DNA from: Isoetes taiwanensis | Lineage: Eukaryota; Streptophyta; Lycopodiopsida; Isoetales; Isoetaceae | Direction of reading: 5' to 3' | NCBI GenBank assembly: GCA_021234155.1 | Contig: JAJEKV010000011.1 | Span: 3,533,069-3,597,068, forward strand | Length of the DNA: 64,000 nucleotides | Shown here: piece by piece, positions 10,643 to 22,430 of the stretch | Layout of the letters: each line of letters begins with the position of its first letter | Numbering within the stretch: the stretch's first letter is position 1 | The notes under the pieces: model-generated | Told to the model about the DNA's origin: nothing | Database searches by the model: none | Seen by the model: only the letters and a program-made list of their open reading frames with translations | Translations under genes and position numbers: made by a program

Positions 10643-11715
10643 GTGAGTTGGGCAGAAATTAAAGATTTGGAGCGGTGTCCGGATGGAAACTTGGCACAGG
10701 AACAAGGTACAAAAAGCAATGAACCCTACACTGTTAATGGCGAGGTCAAGCGTAAACTCAAACTTGAGGAGGAGTTAAAAGTTCTCGAAGAAGAACAGAG
10801 ACTTACGCATTTCTACATAAACAATTTGTGGAAGTTTGAAAATGGATACTCTGCAACATTTAGCATCTCTACTATTATCTGAGATAAGTTGCTAGTGGAA
10901 GATCCATTTTATACATGTTCGGCATGTGGTGCGGAATTCACTAAAGCTTACGGGTTAAGTTTAGCACTTGAATTGCCAACATGAGTGTCATATAGCTTAT
11001 TGTTCATTGTTGAGAGGAGGACAATGTATTCATGGTTGCCTGGAAAGGTGCGGAGGGTGTATTTGGCGAGCTAGTTTTTGGCCATGTTGCAGTGCTTCAA
11101 ATAGTACACCAAAAAGGATGTGTTAATCCGTCACGCAATTGAGGTCTCACCGATTCGGGGGTTCAAAGAAGGACAATGGTGCCATTTGAAGATTCACAAC
11201 ACACGCAAAGTCCTATAGAATCTGATCAATTGTGGTGATTTGAATGCAACAAAGATAGAACCACCACCACCGGTCAAGAAGGCTGTCCAAGAAGCTATAG
11301 AAGAAGTCAGTAAACACGGCACCGGTTGTAAACACGGCACCGGTTGTGGAAAAACAAGAACCGATTGTACACCTTTGAAGCACCTAAGGAAGTTGAGGAG
11401 TAATTCCATCGGATGAGGGCAACTTGGGTGAATATTTGGCAAAAAGGAAAGGGCGTAAGAAGAACAAAGAGGGGTAAGCTGGAGGATAGCAAAGAAGTTG
11501 TTCAGGCTACAAGAAAGAGAACAAGAAGTAGCTATGCAAAAGATGCAGGAAGCAGTCTCAATCATGACACCACACATATCGAAGTGTGTTCTGAAGAAAA
11601 TGCAGAACCAGGCCCTCAAGTTTCAGGTGAGCCTGATCTTCAACAAGTGATTGCTGCCATTAATAACCCTGGAAAGGGGGTATGGGCATTGCTGGCCAAG
11701 AAGGCCACAACTTAG
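10643..11715 (+). pseudogene. Middle part: Cys-rich zinc-binding segment and basic linker
   Basis: 10643-10882 encodes a charged 79-residue helical peptide. At about 10908-11075, in two frames, are YTCSACGAEFTKAYG and then CQHECHIAYC... GGQCIHGCLERCGGC. Together they resemble a RING- or PHD-like zinc cluster split by one frameshift. 11413-11715 encodes a Lys/Arg-rich linker with nuclear-localisation-like runs (KGVRRTKRGK and TRKRTRSS). I infer one nuclear multidomain protein in decay, leading to the FCP1-like domain. Confidence 0.45.
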
Positions 11716-11934
11716 TGTTGCTTAAAACATTGAATATTATTGATTTTCTTTTGTTGCATTCAGCGTAGGATTACCGATTGATTACGTTAGGTCGAGAGAG
11801 AATCCTGCTGTTGTCTGAAAAGGTTTCCACATTCAACCCATTTTTCATTTTCATCTTCATCTATTTATTCATGTAGTAATTCCTGTTGTGTAGGTATTCA
11901 GGATGTTCCAACGTACTAAGTATTGATTTGGCAG

Positions 11935-12660
11935 CAAAAGATAAACTCATTGTCTTGGATTTAAATGGTGTGTTGGTAAAAACTTTTGGTGCAAATGAAC
12001 ACATACGCTTGGAAGCAGGATTGACAATGACATACACTAGCGAGGAAAGAAAGTGATATTAGGGACCGAAGCGGTGTTCTTCTTGAAGACTTTGTTCTGA
12101 AGTGTTGTGTTGGTATATGGTCATCAATGCAACTCTCTAATGTGGAAGATGTCTTTGCTGCAAGTACTATGTCAGATTTGAGGGAATGATTTCAATTTGT
12201 ATGGGGGCAGGGGGAAAAATGTGTGCGGAACCGGTTTTCACCACCCTAACAAACACTGGCTGTCGGTCATGATGAAGCCACTTGGGAAAATACATGAGTC
12301 ATACCCAAGATTCAAAGGTAAGACTTTGCTTCTTGATGATTCATTATACAAGTCTTACCTTAGCGATCCACGGAAATTTCTGGGGGTTTTGCATTCAAGA
12401 TGGATGTCCATGATGAAGTGCTAACGATTACTCACCCCAAAGATAGAAGAAAATGCCAGGGAGGCCAAGGCGAGGAAAAAATGAAGATTCTTGGTGAAGA
12501 ACACACCGGATACAAGCCTTGGCCTAAGGCAGATAGAAAGATTATGAAGCTATGCTTGGAAAGACTTTACGGAAAAGCGATTCTTGATTCTGCTTGAGGT
12601 TTGTGAAGGAGGAATTGGAGAAGGTTTATGGTGATGGCGATTGTCATTCTCCATGATTAT
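11935..12660 (+). pseudogene. FCP1/NLI-interacting-factor-like phosphatase domain
   Basis: The frame near 11940 reads DKLIVLDLNGVLVKTFGAN, the HAD motif I (DLNGVL for DxDGTL). After frame changes, GIWSSMQLSNVEDV matches motif II of FCP1-type domains. GFHHPNKHWL... MKPLGKI then leads to KTLLLDDSLYKSYLSDP (12320-12380), which is motif III with the paired Asp. This order is diagnostic of FCP1-homology phosphatases, which act on phosphoserine such as in the Pol II tail. The catalytic Asp of motif I is present, but the second Asp position is Asn, which argues against ordinary activity. Several frameshifts are present. Confidence 0.8.
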
Positions 12661-13344
12661 TGGCATGTTTGTCATTTATTGAGGCCAAGGAATCCTACAC
12701 TTTTTCATGTACCATCTTTATCTTAATTTAAGAATGTTTTGCTATATTGTTTATGTAGTTCAATGCGAGACTTGTCTATAATTTTTGCTATATTGTTTAT
12801 ATATACTTCAATCTTGTTGAAAGGGATCTTTGTAAACTTATCAAAGCGCTTAAAACAAAAATTGCACGCAAGTGCTAGTGCGGTATGAGTGTTAATGGCG
12901 GAATCTTGCTTATTGTCATGCGATGTGATTACTTTTATGTAGTTGCTTACGCATGACTAAGGTGCGGTGCTTATTGTTAAGCTATATAACTGTTTAAAAG
13001 TAGCTATTTATTGCATAAGTGCTTTCGTGTTTTCGGTGCTTACTCGCTGCCTTCTTGGCTGAAATTAAAATGCTTAGTGTTTGAAACTAATGAAAGAGCT
13101 GAAACCTTTGTTACATTCAAGCGAGAATCTGAATGGATTTTGCCGCGAGAATTCGAACTTCATACATTTGATAGATAGACAAAAATAACATTTCATAGAA
13201 GAATAAGAAGAGATTTCAATGAAACAAAGATAGAAACAAAGTTACAAAAAAGTTTGATGGAAACAAGATTTTTTATAAAAAAAGGCCCTTAGGCCAGTGT
13301 ACACAAAAATCATATACAAAATTTTTACAAAATTTCGAGGCGAG
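12661..13344. other. Element-1 spacer between convergent genes
   Basis: AT-rich DNA with no gene. It contains repeated AAGTGCT/AAGCGCTT words, for example at 12845-12880 and 13000-13030. These resemble the subterminal repeats of the element and could be transposase-binding sites. Confidence 0.4.
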
Positions 13345-13440
13345 GCGATGTCTTCTTGAAAGGGGGTGTCTTCTTCATCAAGGGGGTTGTCTTCTTCATC
13401 GGGGGTGTCTTCTTCAAGGGGGTGTCTTCTTCATCTTCAT
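13345..13440. repeat. Short tandem repeat GGGGGTGTCTTCTTCATCAA
   Basis: Four to five imperfect copies of about 20-26 bp, lying just downstream of the acidic minus-strand gene. Confidence 0.75.
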
Positions 13441-13535
13441 GCATACGCATCTTCATTCTCCATACGCAACAAATGAAAATGGAAGATTAAACAAGCGAAA
13501 AATTGAAAGCAGAAAGCAAATGAAAATGCATGTAC

Positions 13536-13948
13536 CTTTAAGGACCCATACGAACTCCTCTAAGTCGGCTTCCTCTTCTTCCTCTTCCTCTTCCTCTTCT
13601 TCTTCTTCCTCTTCTTCTTCTTCTTCTTTCTCGGGCCGAATCCTCTTCTTACGATTTCGCCTATCCAACCCTGCTGACACTGTGTGACATACTCTCCTGC
13701 GAATTCATTTCCGATTCCTCATTTTACGATTCCTCATAGGAATCGGAAGATGAATCGAATCAATCCCTCCTCAAAGCGGGAGGCGATGGGAGTGGGCAGG
13801 AGAGGAGGGAGTGGGCGGGGAGAGGAGGCAAGCGAGAGGCAGCAAGAATTCCGGCCCGAGGCGGGGAAGAGTGGAGGAACACCTCTTCGGCGGCTTAGTA
13901 AGCGCCTCTTGAGGTGACCTCCGGCTCCTCGATCTTGCCGCGCTTCAT
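13536..13948 (-). pseudogene. Acidic poly-Glu protein, first exon, element-1 copy
   Basis: From the ATG at 13948 the frame starts MKRGKIEEPE and hits a stop after 17 codons. In other frames the exon continues to a Glu run encoded by the (TTC/TCC)n tract at 13565-13628 and ends EADLEEFVWVLK at a splice donor (AAAG|GTACATGCA). The whole layout matches the gene at 37421-37790 in element 2: ATGAAG start, EEPG/EEPE motif, acidic run, then ADLEEF/ADFEEL and a GTACATGCAT donor. The function is unknown. It is broken in this copy. Confidence 0.6.
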
Positions 13949-14879
13949 GCGGAATGGGTAGGAATGCGGAATGGCGGAAGAATTGGAAGGCGGAGTCGCG
14001 GGCTTGTGAGGAATTGCGGGCGTGAGCTTGTGTGAGAAGAGCTTGCGGCAAGCCTCTTGCTTAAATCACATTAGCAGCGTCGGTCGATAAACCTCACCGC
14101 AGCGCCCGAGAACAATTAATTCGTAACCACGCTGCAATATTTCGTATGACCAGTCGAATTGACACATGTCACATCGAGGAAATGCCTTGACAATATAATT
14201 TTGCCAAGAATGTTGGGATAGTGATGGTACCAAAATAAATAATTGAACCTTATTCCAATGTCACAAATCTACATTCTTATAAACAACAATTCAATCTTCA
14301 TTTCGAAGTACGTGTCCATGCACACCACCCTTGTGCATCCTCACTATTGTTAATATATATAAAAATATGTGCTTACGTGCTTAGGTGCTGGAACAACAAA
14401 TCACTTGAAAAGAATAACATCAATTTCGTTAAGTGTCAAACAATTACATTGTTATTGGGAGGCTGGCCATAATTTTTCATGGGTCTCTGTGAAATTACGT
14501 ACATGTCTGTGCCTTCTATTTTTCCATATCAATTTTAGGATATCTTACCACATGGTACGTGCACGGAGGCTTCGGGTTGTTTAGTGAGCAACATATACTT
14601 GAAATTACCCAAGAATTGATAATACAATCCACGCCGGATAACCTCATGCACTCCAAATTTTTGCCCCCATCCATCTTTGTATGAATCTTCAAGTGTGCAT
14701 TTGGGTTACGTGCACGGGGATGTAGAAGTCCACACCCTCTGAATTGTCTACCTCGCATTCCTTTGCAAAATTGTCACCTACCTCTACCAAATTACTGATC
14801 CATTCATTGGCTTGTTCAAGAGTCTCCTTTTTTCTTCTCAACTCACGGTTTTAAGTCGGTTACCTCCCACTTTCCAAAT
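13949..14879. other. Element-1 spacer upstream of the acidic gene
   Basis: No protein signature. 13,949-14,110 is GC-rich and could hold the promoter of the acidic minus-strand gene. The remainder is AT-rich, with open frames shorter than 85 codons that look random. Confidence 0.4.
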
Positions 14880-17132
14880 CTACGTATTGATGCGGGGGTG
14901 CCAATTATGATCCATGCAAAGCGGCGAGAAACATGGCGGGCATCTATGAGCAAGCACTGTTTGGTCTACTCCTGGCGGCAGTCGATCTGATTGAATCTTC
15001 TTTGTGCCTTTGAGTGTTTCAATTTCATATTCTTCCATGTTTGCCACAGCGGCGGGTTCAATTTCCCAAAAATATCTTTTGATCTCATCTGTTTCATCGT
15101 TGGTAGGCTGGCTGAAATATGTACCGCGAAATTTTACAATATCTTTAGCATGCCTCGGTTGCACACCATTGGGTTTGAGTTGTTCCTTACTTAGCGACCT
15201 TTTGATACTTGACATTGCACCATCATGTTCACCTTTACCATGAGCGGTGGCAAAGTAGTTCCACACTATTTCCTTGTCATTGATTGTGAAGTACACGCCT
15301 AAGAAAAAAAAAGGTTTTCTGACGACTTGAATTGTGATGAGACCATCACTCCAAACCCAATGCTTCTCATACTCTATTTCATGTTCCTTAAGCCATGCAA
15401 CATGCTTTTGTAGGCGGTGTTCCACAAATAATGAGTCATGCACTTTATCATCGAAATGTAAAAGTGAGTCTCTTTTATGATCTTCCTACCATTGTTGAGT
15501 CTATTCACGATCTGCTCCAACCTTACGTTTCTTTTTTCTCTTCTTTGGATAGTCTTCTTACATGTACGCGAGGAGCAGGGAATATCGGCACTTTTGTCAT
15601 GTCTATATGTTATGTGAACAAGTATAGAAACTTGAGTGCGTATGCGGTCATTGGCCGGGGCTCATTACGGATCTTGATCTTTGTAATTTTCTGCAAAGTC
15701 AATACTTGAGATACAATTGTATCTTACGGAAATGATGACACACCTTTGTTTAAAGCTGATTGGCCTGCCAATGTGCTATGTAATTGTGTGGAACAAAATC
15801 GATATTACCTTCTTCACTTCCTCTTGAAACTCTTTGGGACTTCTCTCATACGTACTAATCTCAAGGCGGGTTTGTACCTCAAAGCCTTTCTTGGATCCCT
15901 GAATTCTCGTCTGGTCCCGAGGTTGCTTTTCAAATGTCTTCCAAGTAACTAATCTTGAACCCGTGCCATCCATTTCTGTGGACATTTTCTAATTCTATCA
16001 ACCCACATTTTTTACGCCAACATCAGCGGTTATGATCAAACCACTCCTCATCATCACCTTTCTTTTGAGACCACTTGTCTCCATAAATCACTTTGGTGCA
16101 CTTGATTGTATGCTCCTTGGCTGCACATTACGGGGCGGGGCCACAAATCTCCACGATGGCGGTTGCAATTGTCATGAACTCCACCCGATTTTTTCTCATT
16201 TTGTTCAATCCACCGCATGATGTATTCAAATTTCAAGTGGTAAATGCAACAACATGTATGCCTCTCACGCATCCTCCTTACAAAACTTCGGTTTCAACCT
16301 CTCAAAAGTCTGCAATGCAATTTTGATATGAGGGATTCTCCTCTCTAAACACGAGGTAGAATTGCAAGCTGCTTGGGAAATCGTGTGAATGCCAAATAAA
16401 TGCTACATATAATGAACCCTACAATATAGGATGAATACTTACTTGGCTGACTTCAAGAAGGTGAATTGGATGTTCCATCTTTATTCACATCTCACGATAC
16501 ATACTTCCTCCGTCTTTCTTGTATGGAGAAACTCTTGTATTTTTGTCGAACTTGATAACATGCTTCTCTATTGTGATCTAACATGCTATCCATCCGCTTC
16601 CTCCTCACGAACATTGACCAAGGTCCTTCCCCTTTGTTAGCTTGCACCCTTCTTTGAAAAGCATTTGAAATTGTTTTTAGGGGATCTTTGAGCAAATCAG
16701 CCACTTACAGCTTGATTCAATGGCTTGACACCATTTGTACCTTCTTTGCCATTATCGGGGTGGACTTCCTTGCCGCGAAGCATGTCATGATTCCTCTCAA
16801 ACTTATGTTCTTGCATTGTTTCCTTCAAATTCTTCACCATTTGCTTTCGGCCATAGTAACCTGCTTAGATTTCTTTATAGAAGCAATTGGTAAATCCCTT
16901 GCCCTCAAAGAAGGCTGCATCAGGATCGGCCTTTGTCATTGTCATCAACATTTGTACTAATTTGGTTGAATACTTCATAAATTTCTCCTGAAATTTCTCT
17001 TATTTACTTGGTCACTTTCGGTCTCAATTTCTTATTAGTCTTTGAAGGCGAATCTTTAGAAAGGGAATTCTTCTTCATTGCTACCTTCTTTGCATACAAT
17101 CTCGCCTCTCGATCTCTCTTCCTTCTTTGCAT
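14880..17132 (-). pseudogene. Transposase-like gene of element 1
   Basis: The ATG at 17132 begins MQRRKRDREARLYAKK, a basic N-terminus. Further open pieces lie at 16492-16704, 16054-16272 and 15776-15985. The best conserved block (14880-15443) has HWVWSDG, then about 27 residues later EIVWNYFATAHGKGEHDG and KRS. This pairing of a (W)SDG motif with an HGKGxxDG motif resembles large uncharacterised transposase-like proteins of eukaryotes. I infer that the Asp residues belong to an RNase H-like DDE core, but I cannot name the superfamily. Many frameshifts interrupt it. Confidence 0.55.
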
Positions 17133-17494
17133 CAATGGCTCGTAAATTGAGCGGGGAGAGGTGGGTTTCATCTATCCGGTTTACGTGTATTGCAAAATTG
17201 GTGAGGGCAAATTGCTGAATTTCGGTTCAGGCAATTCTTGGAAACAATTAGTCCCTCCATTTTGCTTGAATTCAAGATGGGTTAGCCCGCCATCCAGGAA
17301 TATGGCGGGCTACAGGCATTCATGTTTCCGGCACCAAACATGTTCATGATTCTCTCAGCCTGTCATTTGACGGGCGCGCACCCTACATGTCAATACTTCA
17401 ATCACGCACGTCGTGTTTAAAACACACCGATTTTAAGCACTTGTAAGCGGCGTCCGGACGGTGATTTCTGCTACCCAGTACCGATTTTGCACCC

Positions 17495-17825
17495 TGGGAA
17501 TTTTTGCATGGAAAAGGAGATGAAGGGCTCAAGATAAGGATCATATGAAATAGTCATGCCAAGAACTCAAAAGAAATATCGCATACCAAGAACACTCAAG
17601 GGGTCTTCCAAACTTCAAATTTGCTTTGCTTGAATAACCTTCTCTAGCATACTTGTGTGATCTTTCATGAATGCACCTTGGTCTTCAAGTGTCCACTTTA
17701 TAATCTCTAGGGATATGTTCTCTTCAAATCAATGGTGTTTTTGTATCTGTGCGCAAATCAATATGCAAGCATAAGTAAATCAATGTGAATCCTGCTCTTC
17801 TATGCTTTCCATAGCATGGCAGCAG
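17495..17825. repeat. Dispersed repeat copy B, right half
   Basis: Matches 1319-1655, starting at TGGGAATTTTTGCATGG immediately after the right TIR of element 1. Similarity ends at about 17825 (GGCAGCAG). Confidence 0.85.
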
Positions 17826-18514
17826 GGGGCCACTCGAGTGAATCTTGGGGAGACTGCATCTAAAAAGATCAAAAACTTCTAGATGCTTTTGCAATATTGG
17901 TTGGGGCATGATACTTAAGGTGTGACATCAAAATGATTATTGCTTAGATAGATAAATAGACGATATTTTAATGTGTAGGGGAAGTCCTAGCTTATGGGAC
18001 AATTTATAACATATCTAGATGGGCCCTACCCTACCCTTTACATACATGGCTAAGGTGGTCACTGCGCCCCCCCAAAAAAAAAAAAAAAAAAAAACCCCAA
18101 TGACTTTGCAACAGATGCATGGCCACATTCACAACAAGACATTGAAACTGCGACATTGGATATGGCAGTTTAGGGTCTTACCACCATTTTGAACAACCGA
18201 GCAAGGGATGATACCATCATAGCATTGTCTACTACTGGGATAGCAAGTAATTGCACTAGGATTGCCATTTGAGCTATGTCAGAGTGCCTCTACCCTGCTA
18301 TTATGTCAGAGAAGTATCAGACAATAGTTGATGGGGGATTGAACAAAGATTGTTACGACTAAAATGTGAAAAAATCAAATGAGGAAATGAAAACATAAAG
18401 ATAAAAAGAAGCTGGAAGCAATTTCTTATCTGTTATCTGATACTTGTTAGCAAAAAACAAATTGCAAGTTCGTTACAAGTTCGTTACATCCCAACCACGA
18501 TGATCTCAAACAGT
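17826..18514. other. Intergenic stretch with a C/A homopolymer junction
   Basis: No gene seen. A run of C then about 22 A (18066-18094) resembles the junction at 44.49-44.53 kb. Such tracts may be replication slippage or a retrocopy tail, but there is no attached gene body. Confidence 0.4.
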
Positions 18515-18760
18515 TTCAGACATGAGCTATTTTGGCATTTTTTGGAGAAGGAACCCATTTTTTTTTTTTTTTGGAGGGCCAGGCCGGGGAGGGGCTTCTA
18601 TCAGAAAACTTGGTACACGTAGTAATGTCAATGTTCTGAGTTCATTGGCAGAGCCTCACAGTTCTAGAGTGAGAGGACTTTTGAGGCAAGCTACTTTCAA
18701 AGGATTATAAGGGACCCTTCTCGCATCAAGACCTCCATCTATGTCATGACACGGAGCAAG
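18515..18760 (+). repeat. Repeat family R1, copy 1
   Basis: Shares with 20385-20665 and, inverted, with 20890-21130 the series GAGCTAT-TTTGG, TGGAGAAGG, AAACTTGGT, AATGTCAATGTT, GAGTCCATTGGCAGAG, ACTT-GAGG and CAAGCTNCTTNCA. A weak reading frame is common to all three (KLG.Q.NINV.S.), suggesting remnants of a once-coding sequence of unknown identity. Confidence 0.65.
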
Positions 18761-19677
18761 GTCCTGGTTGAATATGATATAGGCAAGGGTGCCAGGACAC
18801 CTACCCCTCCTTGTGTGAATATGCACCCAAACCAAAGGGGGTTTAAGGGGGGTTTTAATTTAAATGTGTTTGGACCCAATGGTTGTGTTAATTAATGTCA
18901 ATGGTAGTTATGTGTTGGTTGTTAATGTCAATGGTTGTTATGTGTTGGTTGTTATGTGTTGGGGGATTTAATTTTTATATGTTGGATGTTAATGGTTTGT
19001 GTTGCAAAAAAAAAATTTTGGCCCCTTCGGGCCCCCACCCTCACACCCCCACCCCCCCCCTCTCCGTGTGACAAAAATTTTAGAATTCAAACCAGAAAAA
19101 AACTAGATTTCATTTGAGGCTTTCATCACCTGTAGCTTTTGAATTTCATCACAATAAAACAAATAGAACATAAGTAAAAGTTACCATAAAGATAGAGCAG
19201 ATTGATCCCATTATTCTGAAAGTCATAAAGTTTGCAACACCCATACACAAACATTTTTCAGCTGGAATTTAACAGCAGCCTTTGGCCTCCATGGATTCTT
19301 GTGGTGAGAAACCAAAGTGGGAAACTTTTCTGCTTGTTAGCACAAGAATCTAGAAGCCTCAAAATCTAAAAATGCATGGTAATTTTTTGCAAGCTTCATT
19401 CGGAATGAGCCATAAAACAATATCCAATAGCGCAATCCTGTATTAATCAGCTGGTACGATGTGAAAGCCTACCAAACCCGGCCGTAAAATTGATGTTTTA
19501 GCATAGATAACTTAACCAAACATATCCATATCATACACTATCAAAAAAATCTCGGAGAGAGCTTTCCAACGCAATAAAAGTCATCTCAAACAGAGCTCTG
19601 GATCAAAAGTTATGATAAGAAATGTGTTGTCGGCGGGGAAACTGCACTATATGTGCCCTTCAAGATCTTCATGTGCC
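18761..19677. other. Intergenic stretch, no gene
   Basis: G/T-rich sequence with short repeats of TTAATGTCAATGGTTGTTATGTG (18890-18960) and a C-rich patch (19030-19065). Nothing coding is supported. Confidence 0.4.
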
Positions 19678-19795
19678 CATTATGCACCACACACACAAAA
19701 AGAGCGCTTTTGTTGTGAGCCATTGGTTGTTGACCATTATGCACCACACGCACAAAAAAAGGGCTTTTGTTGTGAGCCATTGGTTGTTGACCATT
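19678..19795. repeat. 57-bp tandem duplication
   Basis: Two near-identical units start at TATGCACCACAC (19681 and 19738) and run through CTTTTGTTGTGAGCCATTGG. Confidence 0.85.
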
Positions 19796-20154
19796 GGAAA
19801 AAAAAAGAGGCTAAAATCAATGGCTCAGAAATGGTGCACTCTAGATGTACGCATTAGTACATCCATTTGAATACATCACGAAATCATAGGAAAACCTTAG
19901 TGAAAAGCGTACAAAAACTCAAAGAAAACCCCCTATTATTATGCTACATATTGGATAACTAAGTTGGCACCCTTTCCCAAGTCAAACAAGGCCAGGGCTT
20001 TGTGTGGCTGCCTCACCAGAGGGGAGAGGCCAGACCATAGGAGATGGGCCGCAAAAAGTTCCCAAAGCAGTCTTTCTTGGCAGCACTCCTTTGAGGGGTC
20101 GGACGCTAATGCCCACCTCCCAGAGCTCGGTTTCCCCATGCAAGTTAAAAAAAA

Positions 20155-21365
20155 TCCAAGATTGGTTCAGAAGAACTTATAAAAACCGGAAGCATCTTGC
20201 GGGCGATCGTGTAGAAACCCAATTGTTTTGTCGTTTAAACAGTATAAAGGTTGTAGAATGATGACTCGAATTTGCCATGTCATCCAAAATGATGAAGGAC
20301 CAAGTTATGCAGTTAGTTTTGTGAAAGAAAGGAACACGAACCCCGTATATAACATTATTCCATAGGCACCACCTAGGGCAGTTGTCTACGAGTGTATTGG
20401 ACAAGATCTATTTTGGTGTCACTTGGAGAAGGGGTGGTTTTCTACTTATGAAACTTGGTTTCCAGGGCAACATTAATGTTATGAGTCCATTGGCAGAGGC
20501 AACTCATAGTCTTGGAGTGAGTAATTGCATGTTTGTCATCAGGGACTTCAGAAGAGGACTTTTGGGGTAAGCTGCTTCCAGGAGGTTTTAAAGATCCATC
20601 TTTTGGCATCAACAGCCTCCCTCTACCTAATGACATGGTGCAAGTTCTTGATCAAATATGACTAGGACATGGCCTACAAAACGTGAATCCTATTTAGATT
20701 CTTCAAGGGTTTACATTGCAGCTGAAAATGTGAAGCAATAAGAACTGATAGAATGCCATTTGGGTCTACCCTTCTTCAATGTGGCAATTAGAATTCATGA
20801 GCTTTTACAGTAGAAAGATATTGTTTGGGATAATTCTAATAAGAATTGATATTGACTAGATATTAGACTTGGCCTTAGATTGAATTGTAACAAGGCAACC
20901 TTGCACTATGTCATGACATAAAGGAAGGGTGTTGACACCACAAGATAGACCTTAAAATCTCTCGGAAGCAGTTTGCCCTTCTCGAAGTCCCTGAAGATGG
21001 ACGGGCAACTCCTCCACTGCAAACTGGCTCTACCAATGGACTCAACATTGATATTATCCTGGGGACCAAGTTTTATGGGCAGAAAAGCACCCCTTTTCCA
21101 AGAAGCATTATAATAGCTCATGTCTAACACACTCTAGTCCATTGGCCTAGGTGGCAACTGTGGAATACTACCATGTAGGGCATTTGTATTTCTTTCTTTG
21201 GCAAAATTGATCGTAGAACATAGGTAATTTTTTTATTCCTGACGACATAGCGAAGTTAAATCGTCATTCTAGAGTCTCCGTACTGCTGAAACGACAAAAC
21301 ACTTGGGTTTCTACACAAATGCTCGCAAGACGCTTCGTGGTTTGATAAGTTCTCCTGGACCTATT
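20155..21365. repeat. Imperfect inverted duplication, arms about 0.5 kb
   Basis: The left arm (about 20155-20645) reappears inverted at about 20890-21365. Reverse-complement landmarks include ACGACAAAACANTTGGGTTTCTACAC, AAGNCTGCTTCC and GACTTCNGANGNG. The loop is about 245 bp. Each arm carries one copy of repeat family R1. This may be a foldback transposon or a palindromic duplication. Confidence 0.7.
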
Positions 21366-21539
21366 TTCTAGTCTTTTGGACCTGCTCAAAGGATTCTGCA
21401 GCACATTGATCACACCATTTTTTATTTCATGGAATACAATAATGGTGGCATGTAGGCAGCATGCTCACTATAAAAGAGTTGTCAATAATGTTTCTAAATT
21501 GCTTTAGGATGGGTACTACCAAGTTCTCTGATGTTTGGT

Positions 21540-21900
21540 TCTATTTTAGGCCCATGTATCCGTGCATGCTTAATTGATGAAGGCTGGCACTATTTTTGTT
21601 TCATGAGTTTAGAGTATGGCATTAGGCAAATAGGACATCATTTAATTTGGCATATCTTATTGACCTTCTTGGACATTCAGGATGTTTAGATGAAGCAGAA
21701 GAAGCAATCAATACAATGCCATTGCCATGATGTTTTGTAGTCTAGACAATGCTCCTTGGTGCCTCTACAATACATGGTGATGAAGGGAGAGCAGTTTGCA
21801 GTATAGAACATATATCATAAAATGATGAGTGTTCATAGTGATTAAATCTACTATGTCCTAATATTTCTATCTGGAATACTCGATATTACCTTTAATTGAA
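21540..21900 (+). pseudogene. PPR (PLS/E-type) protein remnant 1
   Basis: In mixed frames the sequence reads GWHYF-FMSLEYGI, HSGCLDEAEEAINTMPLP and LLGASTIHGDEGRA. These are the C-terminal PPR and E-motif signatures of plant organelle RNA-editing PPR proteins (GLVDEGWHYF, GRAGxLDEAEExI and LLGAxxIHGD in the family). Multiple stops make it a pseudogene. A second, similar copy follows at 21990. Confidence 0.75.
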
Positions 21901-21989
21901 ATGCTTCGTATATAAGACATGCCATCATAACTCTTTCATGTGGAACAAAGGCATTATCTAACTGAGCAGTGAATAAAATGATTTCAGGT

Positions 21990-22430
21990 TATGTTCAGTA
22001 GGGGTACCATAAAGAAGCTCTTAGGTGCTTTGAATGGATGCAAAATGAAAGAGTGAAATTGAACAATGTTGTATATTTGTGTGTTGTTGGTGCTTGTGCA
22101 AATAGTGGAGCAGCATACGAATAGGGCAAGAATGTTCGTGCTAAAATGGTGAGAGTGGGCTTCAATTTGATTTATTTGTTGACATTCTTGGATATTTAGG
22201 ATGGTTGGATGAAGCAGAAGAAGTAATCAATGCAATGTCATTTTCAGAATGTTTTATAGTCTGAACAACGCTTCTTTGTGCCTCTACAATATATGGTGAT
22301 GCAAGGAGAGCAATTTGTAGTATAGAATAGATTTTACAGAGTATTGTGTGTTCATAGTGATTAAATCTACTTTGTCCTAATGTTTTTGTCTGGAAACACT
22401 CGACATTAGCCTGTAATTGAAATGCTTCAT
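21990..22430 (+). pseudogene. PPR protein remnant 2
   Basis: The sequence reads ALRCFEWMQNERVKLNNVVY, then VVGACANSGAAYE-GKNVRAKMVRVGF, then LDEAEEVINAM and LLCASTIYGDARRA. This gives one full P/L/S unit plus the E motif. The block from DEAEE onward is about 85% like remnant 1, so the two are tandem duplicates of one decayed gene. Confidence 0.75.

Larger units (their letters stand above)
9805..17494. mobile_element. Element 1: TIR DNA transposon of about 7.7 kb with captured genes
   Basis: The left end reads GGGTGTAAAATCGCTAGTGGGGTA. The right end, reverse complemented, reads GGGTGCAAAATCGGTACTGGGTAG. Both ends are followed by AAGCACTT-type subterminal repeats. The flanks are TGGG on each side (9801-9804 and 17495-17498), a possible 4-bp target duplication. 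The insertion separates two halves of a repeat that is continuous at 1005-1655. Inside are plus-strand genes at 9.86-12.66 kb and minus-strand genes at 13.5-17.1 kb. The superfamily is not assigned. Confidence 0.8.

Noticed and set aside
13453-13687. Open frames made of long Ser or Glu runs on both strands taken as independent genes
   Set aside because: The runs come from a (TTC/TCC)n tract. Only the minus-strand reading fits an exon with a paralogue (37434-37790).
1005-17825. Repeat copies A and B as the two LTRs of the gypsy element at 2.4-7.7 kb
   Set aside because: Neither copy abuts the primer-binding site (7681-7698) or the polypyrimidine tract (2315-2344), so they flank the element without being its LTRs on present evidence.
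18066-18094. Poly-A tail of a processed retrogene
   Set aside because: No gene body or target duplication flanks the A run. The adjacent C run suggests slippage.
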